Shown here: positions 10,067 to 18,399 of the stretch, piece by piece | How positions within the stretch are numbered: the first letter of the stretch is position 1 | How the letters are laid out: each line of letters opens with the position of its first letter | Assembly (NCBI RefSeq): GCF_013409065.1 | Contig: NZ_JACBZP010000001.1 | Span: 3,172,518-3,236,517 of the forward strand | From: Spelaeicoccus albus | GTDB taxonomy: Bacteria > Actinomycetota > Actinomycetes > Actinomycetales > Brevibacteriaceae | Reading direction: 5' to 3' | Length of the DNA stretch: 64,000 bases | Notes under the pieces: generated by a model | What the model was told of the DNA's origin: nothing | Databases searched by the model: none | What the model saw: the letters and a program-made list of their open reading frames with translations, nothing else | Translations under genes and position numbers: made by a program

Positions 10067-11230
10067 TCAGCTGATCCGGCGGCAGGATCCGTCCCATTCG
10101 CCGCGCGCCGCGGTTTCGACGACCTCGGCGAGCTGCAACGGGTACACGGTCTCCCGCGACGACCTGATCTCCTCGACGGTCCACCATCGAACGTCGTCGA
10201 GCGTTTGTTGCTCGAGCGCCGTCCACCCGGCGTTGCTGAGCCTCACATCGGCAGGAACGCGGGCACAGTAGAACTCTTCGTGCTGGCGGACCGTCTTGGT
10301 GGCGAATTCGAATTCGGCGCTGCGCCGGGCCACCGGCCCGACCAGGTCCGACGGGACAAGGTCGATCCCCGTTTCTTCGCGCAATTCGCGCGCAGCCCCG
10401 GTGCGCGAATCCTCGCCGTCCTTCAATCCCCCGCCGACGGTGAACCACCAGCGGTGGTCGGCGTCGTCGGTGTCGTGTCCCTTGATCAGCAACGTCCGAT
10501 AGTCGTCGTCGAGCACTATCACCCGAGCGGCATGACGGCTCAACATTCCGTCGGGCTCCGGCTGCCATTCGTCCCACCTGTCGGCCAAGTCGTCCTTGCC
10601 GGCCTTTGCGGCCTCGGACTGCTGCGCCAACACGATTTGTCCGCGCACGCGGGACATGCGCTGCCAGATGGTGAACATGCTGGCCAGCGCCAACAGGGCC
10701 AGCACCACCGTGAGGAAAATGCGCGGCAAGCCCATTCCGACGAAGCCCGTGAAAGTCAGCGTCAGCAGCAACCGGTCGGCGCGTTCGGCGATACCGCCGG
10801 CGGCTTTCAATCCGAGACCTTCGGCCCGTGCCCGAGCGTAGGAGACGATGCTGCCCAGGATCAAGCACGCCAGCGCCAGCATCGCCGTATACCGGTTGTT
10901 GCCGCCAAAGAAGTACCACAGCGCGATGCCGCAAAAGACCGCCGAATCGCCGAAGCGGTCAAGCGTCGAGTCGAGGAATGCTCCCCATACCGACGAGCGA
11001 CCCGACTGCCTGGCCATGATGCCGTCGAGCATGTCGGAGAGCACAAAGACCGTGATGACTATCGTGCCGATGAGCAGATGACCTGTCGGATACAGCACCA
11101 GCGCGCCGATGCACACGCCAATGGTGCCGATGATCGTCATGGCGTCCGGCGTGATGCCGATTCGGAGGAGGAACGCCGCGATCGGCGTGAGCAGGCGAGT
11201 GAAAATCGCGCGGGCAAATTTGTTCAGCAT
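10067..11230 (-). CDS. Phosphatidylinositol phosphate synthase-like CDP-alcohol phosphotransferase fused to a Nudix hydrolase
   Basis: Two enzymes in one frame. Residues 1-~200 form a polytopic CDP-alcohol phosphotransferase with the complete catalytic motif D66-x2-D69-G70-x2-A73-R74-x8-G83-x3-D87-x3-D91, plus SYARARAEGLG and GGIAERADR, which fit the actinobacterial PIP synthase PgsA1. Residues ~230-387 are a Nudix domain with an intact box (G267-x5-E273-x7-RELREETGI). Joining is by a ~30-residue polar linker. The SD GGGAG is 5 nt before the ATG. In the usual actinobacterial order the synthase follows the HIT gene; here three genes intervene. The substrate of the Nudix part cannot be read from sequence. 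Confidence 0.88.
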   Translation of the reverse strand: MLNKFARAIFTRLLTPIAAFLLRIGITPDAMTIIGTIGVCIGALVLYPTGHLLIGTIVITVFVLSDMLDGIMARQSGRSSVWGAFLDSTLDRFGDSAVFCGIALWYFFGGNNRYTAMLALACLILGSIVSYARARAEGLGLKAAGGIAERADRLLLTLTFTGFVGMGLPRIFLTVVLALLALASMFTIWQRMSRVRGQIVLAQQSEAAKAGKDDLADRWDEWQPEPDGMLSRHAARVIVLDDDYRTLLIKGHDTDDADHRWWFTVGGGLKDGEDSRTGAARELREETGIDLVPSDLVGPVARRSAEFEFATKTVRQHEEFYCARVPADVRLSNAGWTALEQQTLDDVRWWTVEEIRSSRETVYPLQLAEVVETAARGEWDGSCRRIS

Positions 11231-11307
11231 CGTGTCTCCCAGGGTAATCCAGCGCCGGACGCGCCTCGCGCCTGCCGCGCCGAATCCATCGTGCGATACT
11301 CGAACCC

Positions 11308-11793
11308 ATGCCGAAATCAGTCATGCTCTCGCGCCGCGCCCTGGCGTGGCGGGTCGGCGTGTTCGGCGTCCTGTTCGCGCTGACCGCGCTCGGCTCGGTG
11401 GCGCTGACCGATCCGTGGTGGCCGATCGGCCCGCAAAAGCAGTACGCCACGGGAATCGACGTCAACGGCACGATTCATTCCACCTACGCGGTGGCAAAGA
11501 ACGAGAACGGCAAAAAGGTCCGGATTCCGTGGGGCATTCACGGCGTGGGTATCGGCCGCGCCGAGATCGAGGGCCAGTTGCAGCGCTTCATCGACCATCC
11601 CGCGCTGTTGCAAGCTCTCGCGATCGGTCACGCCCGCAGCATGCCCGGCGACTCGCCGTACACCACCATCTTTTTGATGCAGACGCAGACCAAATTGAAG
11701 AACGCGGTCGATCAGAAGACCGTCACGGTGGTCCTGGCCACGTGGCACGTGCACGACCCGGAGCACCCGCAGAACGCGGAGCAACGGCAATGA
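11308..11793 (+). CDS. Membrane-anchored protein of unknown function, partner of the HTTM protein
   Basis: 161 aa with one N-terminal hydrophobic segment (VGVFGVLFALTALGSVAL) after a basic leader, consistent with a signal anchor. The rest is predicted extracytoplasmic. I do not recognise a named family. Its stop overlaps the start of the next gene by 4 nt (ATGA), a strong sign that the two work together; similar small proteins accompany HTTM-domain proteins in actinobacteria. No clear SD is visible before the ATG at 11308; the ATG at 11323 is an alternative. Confidence 0.75.
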   Translation: MPKSVMLSRRALAWRVGVFGVLFALTALGSVALTDPWWPIGPQKQYATGIDVNGTIHSTYAVAKNENGKKVRIPWGIHGVGIGRAEIEGQLQRFIDHPALLQALAIGHARSMPGDSPYTTIFLMQTQTKLKNAVDQKTVTVVLATWHVHDPEHPQNAEQRQ

Positions 11794-12668
11794 GCGTGGA
11801 CACCGCACCGGCTCCCCCGGCGCGCACCCGCTTTCGCGCCTGGGCGGCCCCGCTGGTTCCTCGGGAGCGGATCTTCATCTTCCGCGTGATCATTTACCTC
11901 TTCGCAATCGCCGACACCCTGTGGATCTGTAATGATCCGCCGGCGCTGGCGAGAATCCCGTCCTCGCTCTACCGGCCCATTCTGCTACGCGACGTGCTGC
12001 ACCTGCCGGCGCCGAATCCGGCCTATGTGGCGGTACTGCACATCGTGCTCATCACGGCTGCTTTGCTCGCGGCGTCCGGCTATTTGTCACGCATTGCCGG
12101 GATCGTCGTGTTGCTGGCCTTCGTGGACTGGGTGACAATCGGGTACAGCTTTTCCAAGGTCGACCACGACCAGTACGCGTTTTTCGTGGCGTTGCTGGCG
12201 CTGCCGTTTGCCGGCAAGGCCCGCTGGGGCGACAGCACGCACAGCGAAGCCGCCGGGTTTGCTATCCGCTGCATTCAAATCGGCGCCGTGTGCTGTTACT
12301 TCCTGTCGGCGGTGACCAAGGTGCGCTTTGGCGGGTGGGGCTGGGCCAACCGGGTGGTTGTCGGCTGGGCGTTCGCCCGACGCGGCACCCCGTTCGCGCA
12401 CTGGCTGCTCACCATCCCGCATTTCGCGCGCATGAGTCAGTGGCTGATGATCCTCGCCGAAACCGCGTCGCCGGCGCTCTTGTTCTTACGCCGGACGCCG
12501 TTGGCGGCCTTCGTCTGCTTCTTTTGCCTCTTTCACGCCATCACCTGGGCGACGCTCGGGATCTCGTTCTTCCCGCTGATCGTGTGCCTGCTGGCCTTTG
12601 CGCCCTTGGAGAAGGTGTTCGGCGCCGATTCCCCGCTTGGCCGCCGTGTGCGCCGACGCTCCCGCTGA
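11790..12668 (+). CDS. HTTM-domain integral membrane protein
   Basis: 292-aa polytopic protein with about seven hydrophobic segments. The pattern, including YSFSKVDHDQYAFFVALLALPFAG and SAVTKVRFGGWGWANRV, matches HTTM (horizontally transferred transmembrane) proteins, which share ancestry with vitamin-K gamma-carboxylases. The enzymatic role in bacteria is unestablished. The ATG at 11790 overlaps the stop of the upstream anchored protein by 4 nt. The pair is inserted, on the opposite strand, between the PIP synthase and HIT genes. A hairpin follows at 12688-12711. Confidence 0.75.
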   Translation: MSVDTAPAPPARTRFRAWAAPLVPRERIFIFRVIIYLFAIADTLWICNDPPALARIPSSLYRPILLRDVLHLPAPNPAYVAVLHIVLITAALLAASGYLSRIAGIVVLLAFVDWVTIGYSFSKVDHDQYAFFVALLALPFAGKARWGDSTHSEAAGFAIRCIQIGAVCCYFLSAVTKVRFGGWGWANRVVVGWAFARRGTPFAHWLLTIPHFARMSQWLMILAETASPALLFLRRTPLAAFVCFFCLFHAITWATLGISFFPLIVCLLAFAPLEKVFGADSPLGRRVRRRSR

Positions 12669-12687
12669 CGGGGTGCTTTGCCCTTCC

Positions 12688-12711
12688 CGGGGTGGTAAAT
12701 ACCGCCCCGGC
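12688..12711. terminator. Hairpin between convergent genes, possible bidirectional terminator
   Basis: Arms CCGGGGTGG and CCGCCCCGG (one G-U type mismatch) around a 6-nt AT-rich loop, in the 93-bp space between the convergent HTTM gene and S9 peptidase gene. There is no clear U-tract on either side, so it may only slow polymerase. Confidence 0.4.
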
Positions 12712-12761
12712 GGCGACAAACCACCCCACGGCCGCTGCTACTGCCGGGACGTTCGCCGCCG

Positions 12762-14762
12762 TCAGCCGGGCAGCTGCATGTTCCACCAGCGAAGGATGTG
12801 CTCGAAGCGAGCCTGGCGATGCCGGGGCCTGCCGGACCGGCTGAGTTCGTGGTTCTCGCCGGGGAACACGAGGAATTCGGTTTCGACGCCGCGGCGGCGC
12901 AGCGCCCCGAAGTACCGCTGACCTTGTTCGAGCGGGCAGCGCAGGTCCTGTTCGGAATGCACCACGAGAGTCGGCGTGCGCACGTCGTCGATGTGCGCAT
13001 ACGGCGACTGGGCGGCGACCTGTTCCGGCGTCGTCCCGACGTATTCGAATCCGAAGAACGATCCGATGTCCGAGGTGCCTGCGAACGATTCCGGCTCGAG
13101 CATGCCGCGTTCGACGATGGCTGCGGAGAATCTGTGGTCGTGCGCAATGATCCATGCCGTCAAGTAGCCGCCGTACGAGCCGCCCATCACTCCGAGTCGT
13201 TCGGCGTCCAGAGCGTCGTCGTCCAGGGCCGCGTCCAGGAACGCCAGCACGTCGGCCATGGCAGGAGCGGCAAGATCGCCCTTGACTGCGCGGCCGTGCG
13301 CTCGGCCGTATCCGGCCGATCCGCGCGGATTGCACATGACGACGGCGTAGCCGGCGTTGGCGTACACCTGCGCTTCGTCGAAGTAGCCCCACGAATACCC
13401 GGCGAACGGTCCACCGTGAATCATCAGCAGAACCGGATGGGGCCCCGGGCCCTCGGGTACGACAGTCCAACCGTGCACCGGATAGCCGTCCGGGGCGGTC
13501 GCCGTGAGCTCGCGCGCCGGTAGGACTGTCGTGCTGTCCCGAAGCCGCCGGGAGAAATCGGTCACCGGGTTCACTTCGCCCCCTCGCACCACTCCGACGT
13601 CCCCGGACGTCGTCGGCGACGTGAAGCCGACAACGATGACGTCGCCGGTCGCGTCCGCGCCGGTCACGACGATTCCCGCAGGGGTGAGGGTGTCAACGGC
13701 GCCGGACGCGTCGATCCGCACCAGACGGACGGCGCCCCGCTCGGTCAGCCCGCACAATACTGCTTTGCCGGGCAGCACGGTCAGCCCCACGGCCCCGTCG
13801 AGATCAACGGTTTCCGGGTCGGTGAGGCGCACGGCGGGCCGCCCCGGCGATTTTCGGTAGAGTCCGCCGGTGGCAGCCACGAAGTCCGTGCCGGACTCCC
13901 CGAGCTCGCCGGCCAGCATGACCAGGTCGTCGCCGTCGAAGCGCACGGTGCCGATCGACAAATCGGTAGCGGTCAGCAGTTCGGGTTCGGCCGGACGTTC
14001 GGGCTGCCGGGCCCCTTCCCGGCCGGGGTCGGGGTCTTCGGCGGACGGCTCGGCGGCTGCCGGCACCCGGGCCGCATACACGTCGGTGTACAGGTCGTGG
14101 TCGCGGCCGGGGTGGCGGGAGGCCAGGAAAGCCACGCGGCCGCCGTCCGGCGTAAATACCGGCTCGGAATGATCGACGATGCCGTTGGTGATCCGGATGC
14201 TTTCCGGTACCGGCTCGCTGTCCCCCGGTGCGCCGTCCAGATCGGGCAGATCGACCACGAACACGTGCTGCGGCTTGTCGCCGACATAGCCGAGCCCGTT
14301 GCTTTGGTATTTCGCCGTGTCGATGAGCCGGGGCGGCTCGGCGCCGGGAGCGACGTCCTCGTCGGTGCCGTAGCGTCCGTGTTCGGGCACGCGCGCCGTA
14401 TACGCCAGCCGGCGGCCGTCCGGCGAAAACGACGGGGACCCGGCTCCCAAGTCGGCGTCGGTCAGTTGGACCGGTTCGCCGCCGGCGGACGCCGTCACGA
14501 ACAATTGCGGCTTACCGCCCTTGTCGGCACGGGAGAACACGACGAGCGAACCGTCCGGCGAGACGACCGGGGCGCCGTCACGGTAGCCGCGGGTGAGGCG
14601 GTGCGGCGCGGACCGACCGGTCAGGTCGACGGTGAACAGCTCGCCGCGGTACTCGTCGTCGGCCAGGTCGGGGCGCGTGGCGGCCACTATCGCGGTCCGG
14701 CCCCCCGGCAACACTGCCGGCGCGGACACTGTGACGAGCAGATCGACCTGATCGGGGCGCAT
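12762..14762 (-). CDS. S9 family serine peptidase (prolyl oligopeptidase/acylaminoacyl peptidase type)
   Basis: Cytosolic peptidase, 666 aa, no signal peptide. The N-terminal ~370 residues have WD40/beta-propeller-like repeats (VVSPDGSLVVFSRAD, SFSPDGRRLAYTAR, VFTPDGGRVAFLAS) that gate access. The C-terminal alpha/beta-hydrolase carries the nucleophile in GGSYGGY (about residue 528), Asp in SEQDLRCP (about 607) and His in GENHELS (about 637). AGGAG precedes the ATG. It is placed 24 bp downstream of the HIT gene, probably in one transcript with thrS and HIT. The substrate is unknown; such enzymes trim short peptides. Confidence 0.88.
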   Translation of the reverse strand: MRPDQVDLLVTVSAPAVLPGGRTAIVAATRPDLADDEYRGELFTVDLTGRSAPHRLTRGYRDGAPVVSPDGSLVVFSRADKGGKPQLFVTASAGGEPVQLTDADLGAGSPSFSPDGRRLAYTARVPEHGRYGTDEDVAPGAEPPRLIDTAKYQSNGLGYVGDKPQHVFVVDLPDLDGAPGDSEPVPESIRITNGIVDHSEPVFTPDGGRVAFLASRHPGRDHDLYTDVYAARVPAAAEPSAEDPDPGREGARQPERPAEPELLTATDLSIGTVRFDGDDLVMLAGELGESGTDFVAATGGLYRKSPGRPAVRLTDPETVDLDGAVGLTVLPGKAVLCGLTERGAVRLVRIDASGAVDTLTPAGIVVTGADATGDVIVVGFTSPTTSGDVGVVRGGEVNPVTDFSRRLRDSTTVLPARELTATAPDGYPVHGWTVVPEGPGPHPVLLMIHGGPFAGYSWGYFDEAQVYANAGYAVVMCNPRGSAGYGRAHGRAVKGDLAAPAMADVLAFLDAALDDDALDAERLGVMGGSYGGYLTAWIIAHDHRFSAAIVERGMLEPESFAGTSDIGSFFGFEYVGTTPEQVAAQSPYAHIDDVRTPTLVVHSEQDLRCPLEQGQRYFGALRRRGVETEFLVFPGENHELSRSGRPRHRQARFEHILRWWNMQLPG

Positions 14763-14786
14763 ATTTCTCCTTTGTCGGGCTTTCGG

Positions 14787-15362
14787 TCACGGCCAGGCGT
14801 CCGCCAACGCCTTCCGGACGTCGGCGTGCACCTGCGGGAGTGCTTTGGTCTGGGCCACGACCGGCAGAAAATTCATGTCGCCGGCCCAGCGCGGCACGAT
14901 GTGTTCGTGCAGGTGGGCTGCAATTCCGGCACCCGCCACGTCTCCCTGATTGATCCCCAAGTTGAACCCGTGCGGCGCCGACACCTTCCGGACGACGCTC
15001 ATGGCCGTCCGGGTCAGGGTGCCGATCTCGAAGATCTCGTCGTCGGTCGCCTCGGTGTAGTCGGCGACATGCCGGTACGGGCACACGAGGAGGTGGCCGG
15101 GGTTGTACGGGTAGAGGTTCAGGACGACGTAACAGCCGCGGCCGCGGTGCACGATGAGGCCCTCCTCATCGGACTTGTCCGGGATCGTGCAGAACGGGCA
15201 TTCCGCCCGGCTGGAATCCTTCGGCTTGTCCGCGCCGTCGATGTAGACCATCCGATGCGGGGTCCACAGGCGGCCGAAGCCGTCCGGGACGCGCGCAAAT
15301 CCGTCCGGCGATTCGGCAGCGGCCTCCTCGCGAATCTCGGGGGCATCGGGGGCATCCGCCAC
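14787..15362 (-). CDS. HIT-family protein (AP4A phosphorylase/hydrolase-like)
   Basis: 191-aa histidine-triad nucleotide-binding protein. The triad HLHEHIVPRW lies near residue 150, with the N-terminal Cys pair CPFCTI and GLIVHRG typical of the actinobacterial group related to mycobacterial Rv2613c, an AP4A phosphorylase. The family cleaves or phosphorolyses dinucleoside polyphosphates and other nucleotidyl esters. The GTG start is 2 nt after the thrS stop, with GGAG inside the thrS 3' end. The thrS-HIT adjacency is the standard actinobacterial arrangement. Confidence 0.88.
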   Translation of the reverse strand: MADAPDAPEIREEAAAESPDGFARVPDGFGRLWTPHRMVYIDGADKPKDSSRAECPFCTIPDKSDEEGLIVHRGRGCYVVLNLYPYNPGHLLVCPYRHVADYTEATDDEIFEIGTLTRTAMSVVRKVSAPHGFNLGINQGDVAGAGIAAHLHEHIVPRWAGDMNFLPVVAQTKALPQVHADVRKALADAWP

Positions 15363-15364
15363 TC

Positions 15365-17368
15365 TTACACCTGCTCCTTCGCGTCGATGGCCGCCACGAT
15401 ACGGTCGACTGCCTCATCGACCGGGATCCCGTTGTCTTGATGCCCGTCCCGATAGCGGAACGAGACGGCGCCGGCGTCCTGATCCTCGCCGCCGGCAATC
15501 AGCAAATACGGGATCTTGCGTTTGGTGTGCGTGCGGATCTTCTTTTGCATCCGGTCGTCCGAGTCGTCCACTTCGACGCGGACGCCGCGAGCGCGCAGCT
15601 TGGCGGCGACGTCATGCAGATAGGGTGCGAAGTCACCGGCCACCGGCACGCCGACCACTTGCACCGGCGCGAGCCAGACCGGGAACGCGCCGGCGTAATG
15701 CTCGAGCAGGACCGCAAAGAATCGTTCGATCGATCCGAACAGCGCCCGGTGGATCATCACGGGCCGCTGATGAGAGCCGTCCGACGCCGTGTAGTCGAGT
15801 TCGAACAATTCGGGTTCGAAGAAGTCGAGCTGGATCGTCGACAGCTGCCACGTCCGGCCAATGGCGTCCTTGGCTTGAACGGAAATCTTCGGCCCGTAAA
15901 ATGCCGCGCCGCCCGGATCGGGAACGAGTTCGAGCCCGGATTCCACTGCAACTTCCTCGAGCGTGCGCGTCGCCGCCTCCCAGGTCTCGTCGTCGCCGAC
16001 GGATTTCTCGGGATCGCGCGTCGACAGCTCCAAGTAGAAGTCGTCGATGCCGTAGTCGCGCAGCAGGTCGAGGACGAAGGTCAACAGGCGGGCGAGCTCG
16101 TCGCGCATGCCTTCGCGCGTCGTGTAGATGTGAGCATCGTCCTGGGTGAAGCCGCGTGCGCGGGTGAGACCGTGGACGACGCCGGACTTCTCGTACCGGT
16201 ACACGCTGCCGAACTCGAAGAGCCGCAGCGGCAGTTCACGGTAGGACCGGCCGCGCGCCCGATAGATCAGGTTGTGCATCGGACAGTTCATCGGCTTGAG
16301 GTAGTAGTCCTGGCCGGGCTTTTTGATGCTGCCGTCGGCGTTCTTCTCCTCGTCGACGTGCATGGGCGGGAACATCCCGTCGGCATACCACTCGAGGTGC
16401 TTCGACGTCTCGAACAATTGTTTTTTCGTGATGTGCGGCGTGTTGACGAACGAATATCCCGCCTCGATGTGTCGACGGCGCGAATAATCTTCCATTTCGG
16501 TGCGGACGATTCCGCCGTTCGGGTGGAAGACCGGCAGCCCGGATCCGAGTTCGTCCGGGAACGAGAACAAATCGAGTTCGGCGCCCAGTTTGCGATGGTC
16601 GCGCCGTTCGGCCTCGGCCAGGCGTTCTCGGTAGGCGACGAGCTCGTCCTTGGTCGGCCATGCCGTGCCGTACACGCGTTGCAGCGACTCGTTTGCCTGG
16701 TCGCCGCGCCAATAGGCGGCCGATGACCGGGTGACGGCGAATCCGTTGCCGATGAGCTTCGTCGACGGCAGATGCGGTCCGCGGCAGAGATCCTTCCAGA
16801 CCGTCTCCCCCGACTTCGGGTCGACGTTGTCGTACATGGTGAGGCCGCCAGAGCCGACTTCGACCGAGGAGCCGTCGTCGTCCGACGCGCCCCCCTTGTC
16901 GGCGATCAGCTCGAGCTTGAACGGTTCGTCGGCGAGTTCGGCGCGTGCCTCGTCGTCGGTGACCTCGCGGCGCACGAACTTCTGTCCGCGCTTGACTATC
17001 TCTTTGGCCTTCTTTTCGATCTTCTTCAGGTCGTCGGGCGTGAGCGCCTCCGGAACCGCGAAATCATAGTAAAAGCCGTCTTCGATCGGCGGGCCGATGC
17101 CGAGCTTGGCGTCCGGGATGATGCTTTGCAACGCTTGCGCCACCACGTGGGCCGCCGAGTGCCGCAAAATGCCCAGCCCGTCGGCCGACTCGATGGTGAC
17201 CGGTTCGACGACATCGCCGTCGCGCAAGGCGTGCGCCAGGTCGACGAGTTCGCCGTTCACGCGCATGGCCACCACATTGCGACGGCCGTCGAAAGCCTCG
17301 GTTCCCGTCGTGCCCGGCGCGGCCACGGAAGAAGTTCCTTCGATGGTCAACGTCAATTCTGCGGGCAC
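15365..17368 (-). CDS. thrS: Threonine--tRNA ligase
   Basis: Class II synthetase charging tRNA-Thr. In order it has a TGS domain (residues 1-~65), the SAD editing domain ([13 protein letters not shown] ... YYDFAVPE), the catalytic core with motif 2 around [19 protein letters not shown], the zinc-site Cys in MNCPMHNL, motif 3 ([20 protein letters not shown]), and the C-terminal anticodon-binding domain. The start is set at the GTG at 17368 because AGGAG lies 5 nt before it; the GTG at 17374 abuts that SD. Length (~667 aa) is normal. It heads the thrS-HIT-S9 transcript. Confidence 0.96.
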   Translation of the reverse strand: MPAELTLTIEGTSSVAAPGTTGTEAFDGRRNVVAMRVNGELVDLAHALRDGDVVEPVTIESADGLGILRHSAAHVVAQALQSIIPDAKLGIGPPIEDGFYYDFAVPEALTPDDLKKIEKKAKEIVKRGQKFVRREVTDDEARAELADEPFKLELIADKGGASDDDGSSVEVGSGGLTMYDNVDPKSGETVWKDLCRGPHLPSTKLIGNGFAVTRSSAAYWRGDQANESLQRVYGTAWPTKDELVAYRERLAEAERRDHRKLGAELDLFSFPDELGSGLPVFHPNGGIVRTEMEDYSRRRHIEAGYSFVNTPHITKKQLFETSKHLEWYADGMFPPMHVDEEKNADGSIKKPGQDYYLKPMNCPMHNLIYRARGRSYRELPLRLFEFGSVYRYEKSGVVHGLTRARGFTQDDAHIYTTREGMRDELARLLTFVLDLLRDYGIDDFYLELSTRDPEKSVGDDETWEAATRTLEEVAVESGLELVPDPGGAAFYGPKISVQAKDAIGRTWQLSTIQLDFFEPELFELDYTASDGSHQRPVMIHRALFGSIERFFAVLLEHYAGAFPVWLAPVQVVGVPVAGDFAPYLHDVAAKLRARGVRVEVDDSDDRMQKKIRTHTKRKIPYLLIAGGEDQDAGAVSFRYRDGHQDNGIPVDEAVDRIVAAIDAKEQV

Positions 17369-17460
17369 TGTCACTCCTGAGCTTTCTGTCGATTGCGGCG
17401 GCGCCGGACGCGCCCGCCACCCTCGATGGTATCCCGCGGTTCACTGCCCGGCGCGACCGG

Positions 17461-17883
17461 TTACGTGCCGAGAGCCGGCAATCGGAACTCGCTGGCGATC
17501 AGTTTCAACTCGTCGCGGTGCATCTCGCTCAGCTCTTCGAGGATCTCGTCGCCGGACGCCGTCAACACGACCCGTGCGACCCGGGCGTCGGCGGGGTCCG
17601 GCTCACGGCGCACCAAGGCGCGGTCGGTGGCCCGGTTCACCAGCTCGACAACGCTGTGGTGGCGAAGTTGCAGCCGGCCGGCGAGCTCTTGAATTGTCGC
17701 CCAATCCTTGCCGGGGTACCCCTTGAGGGCGAGCATCAGCTGATATTGCTGCGATGTGAGGCCGCGTTTGCGCACCGTCTCTTCACTGAACCGGAGGTAT
17801 CGGCGGATGCCGAATCGGAACCTGGCCAGCTCTTCGAAGTCGGTTTTGCTCAAGGGCACCGCGTGGTCGGACGTCACGTCCAC
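17461..17883 (-). CDS. MarR family transcriptional regulator
   Basis: 140-aa winged-helix repressor-type protein. The recognition region reads TIQELAGRLQLRHHSVVELVNRATDRALVRREPDPADARV, followed by the wing and C-terminal dimer helix, as in the MarR family. It is divergent from the DUF3040 gene; an imperfect 19-bp palindrome lies between them (17936-17954). The ligand is unknown. The GTG start at 17883 has no strong SD; the N-terminus is slightly uncertain. Confidence 0.85.
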   Translation of the reverse strand: MDVTSDHAVPLSKTDFEELARFRFGIRRYLRFSEETVRKRGLTSQQYQLMLALKGYPGKDWATIQELAGRLQLRHHSVVELVNRATDRALVRREPDPADARVARVVLTASGDEILEELSEMHRDELKLIASEFRLPALGT

Positions 17884-17935
17884 AGCTCATCACTTCTCTC
17901 GCGGAACTACCGGTTACGACACTCTTTTTCCATGA

Positions 17936-17954
17936 TATCTCGTGTTACGATATA
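17936..17954. promoter_or_regulatory. Candidate MarR operator overlapping a -10 element
   Basis: TATCTCG and CGATATA form an inverted repeat (6 of 7 positions match) with a 5-nt spacer. The right arm overlaps TATAAC (17951-17956), a plausible -10 box for the DUF3040 gene; its -35 (around 17928) is weak. The size and position suit repression by the divergent MarR protein. Confidence 0.4.
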
Positions 17955-18007
17955 ACTTAGACGGTGCCCGAACATCAGGCATCGGCGGAGCACCAGGGAG
18001 GTGCATC

Positions 18008-18310
18008 GTGTTAAGCAAAGACGAACGTCAACGGCTGCATGAAATTGAGCGGCAATTCGCCGGTGAAGACCCCCAGCTCGCTCATGAATTCGCCAAGGCC
18101 CCGATTCCGGGACGTTTCCGCCGCATCCTTGCGTGGATCTTCTTCGCCCTCAGTATGTTCGTGATGACTTTGGCGGCAGGCTTGTACGGAGCAATAACGG
18201 TTCTCGTCGTCACGTTCGCCGTGATCGCTTTGGCTCCGGCATGGCGGCGTCATGTGGCACGGGAACAGCAGCTGAGCCGGACCGATTACGACAATCGGTC
18301 GTTCCACTGA
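18008..18310 (+). CDS. DUF3040 membrane protein
   Basis: 100-aa protein starting at GTG 18008 behind a strong AGGGAGG. The N-terminus LSKDERQRLHEIERQFAGEDP is the DUF3040 hallmark, followed by two hydrophobic segments (ILAWIFFALSMFVMTLAAGLYG and TVLVVTFAVIALAP) and a short basic tail. DUF3040 proteins are confined to actinobacteria and have no established function. It is divergent from the MarR gene, which may control it. Confidence 0.85.
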   Translation: MLSKDERQRLHEIERQFAGEDPQLAHEFAKAPIPGRFRRILAWIFFALSMFVMTLAAGLYGAITVLVVTFAVIALAPAWRRHVAREQQLSRTDYDNRSFH

Positions 18311-18368
18311 AGTCGCTGCCCGAAATCGCTGCACTGAAATCGCTGCACTGAAGTCGCTGCACTGAAGA
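18305..18368 (+). repeat. 14-bp tandem repeat upstream of the slipin gene
   Basis: About four and a half copies of CACTGAARTCGCTG (copy 2 lacks one base and begins CCC), running from the stop codon of the DUF3040 gene to 32 bp before the slipin ATG. Confidence 0.8.
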
Positions 18369-18399
18369 GGACGCGGTCCACTAACTGCTGGAGGCGGTC

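Noticed and set aside
10900-11230. Frameshift or assembly error explaining the PIP synthase-Nudix fusion
   Set aside because: The frame runs through a linker without a stop or a shift in codon use, and both domains are intact. An assembly error is not excluded, but nothing in the sequence suggests one.
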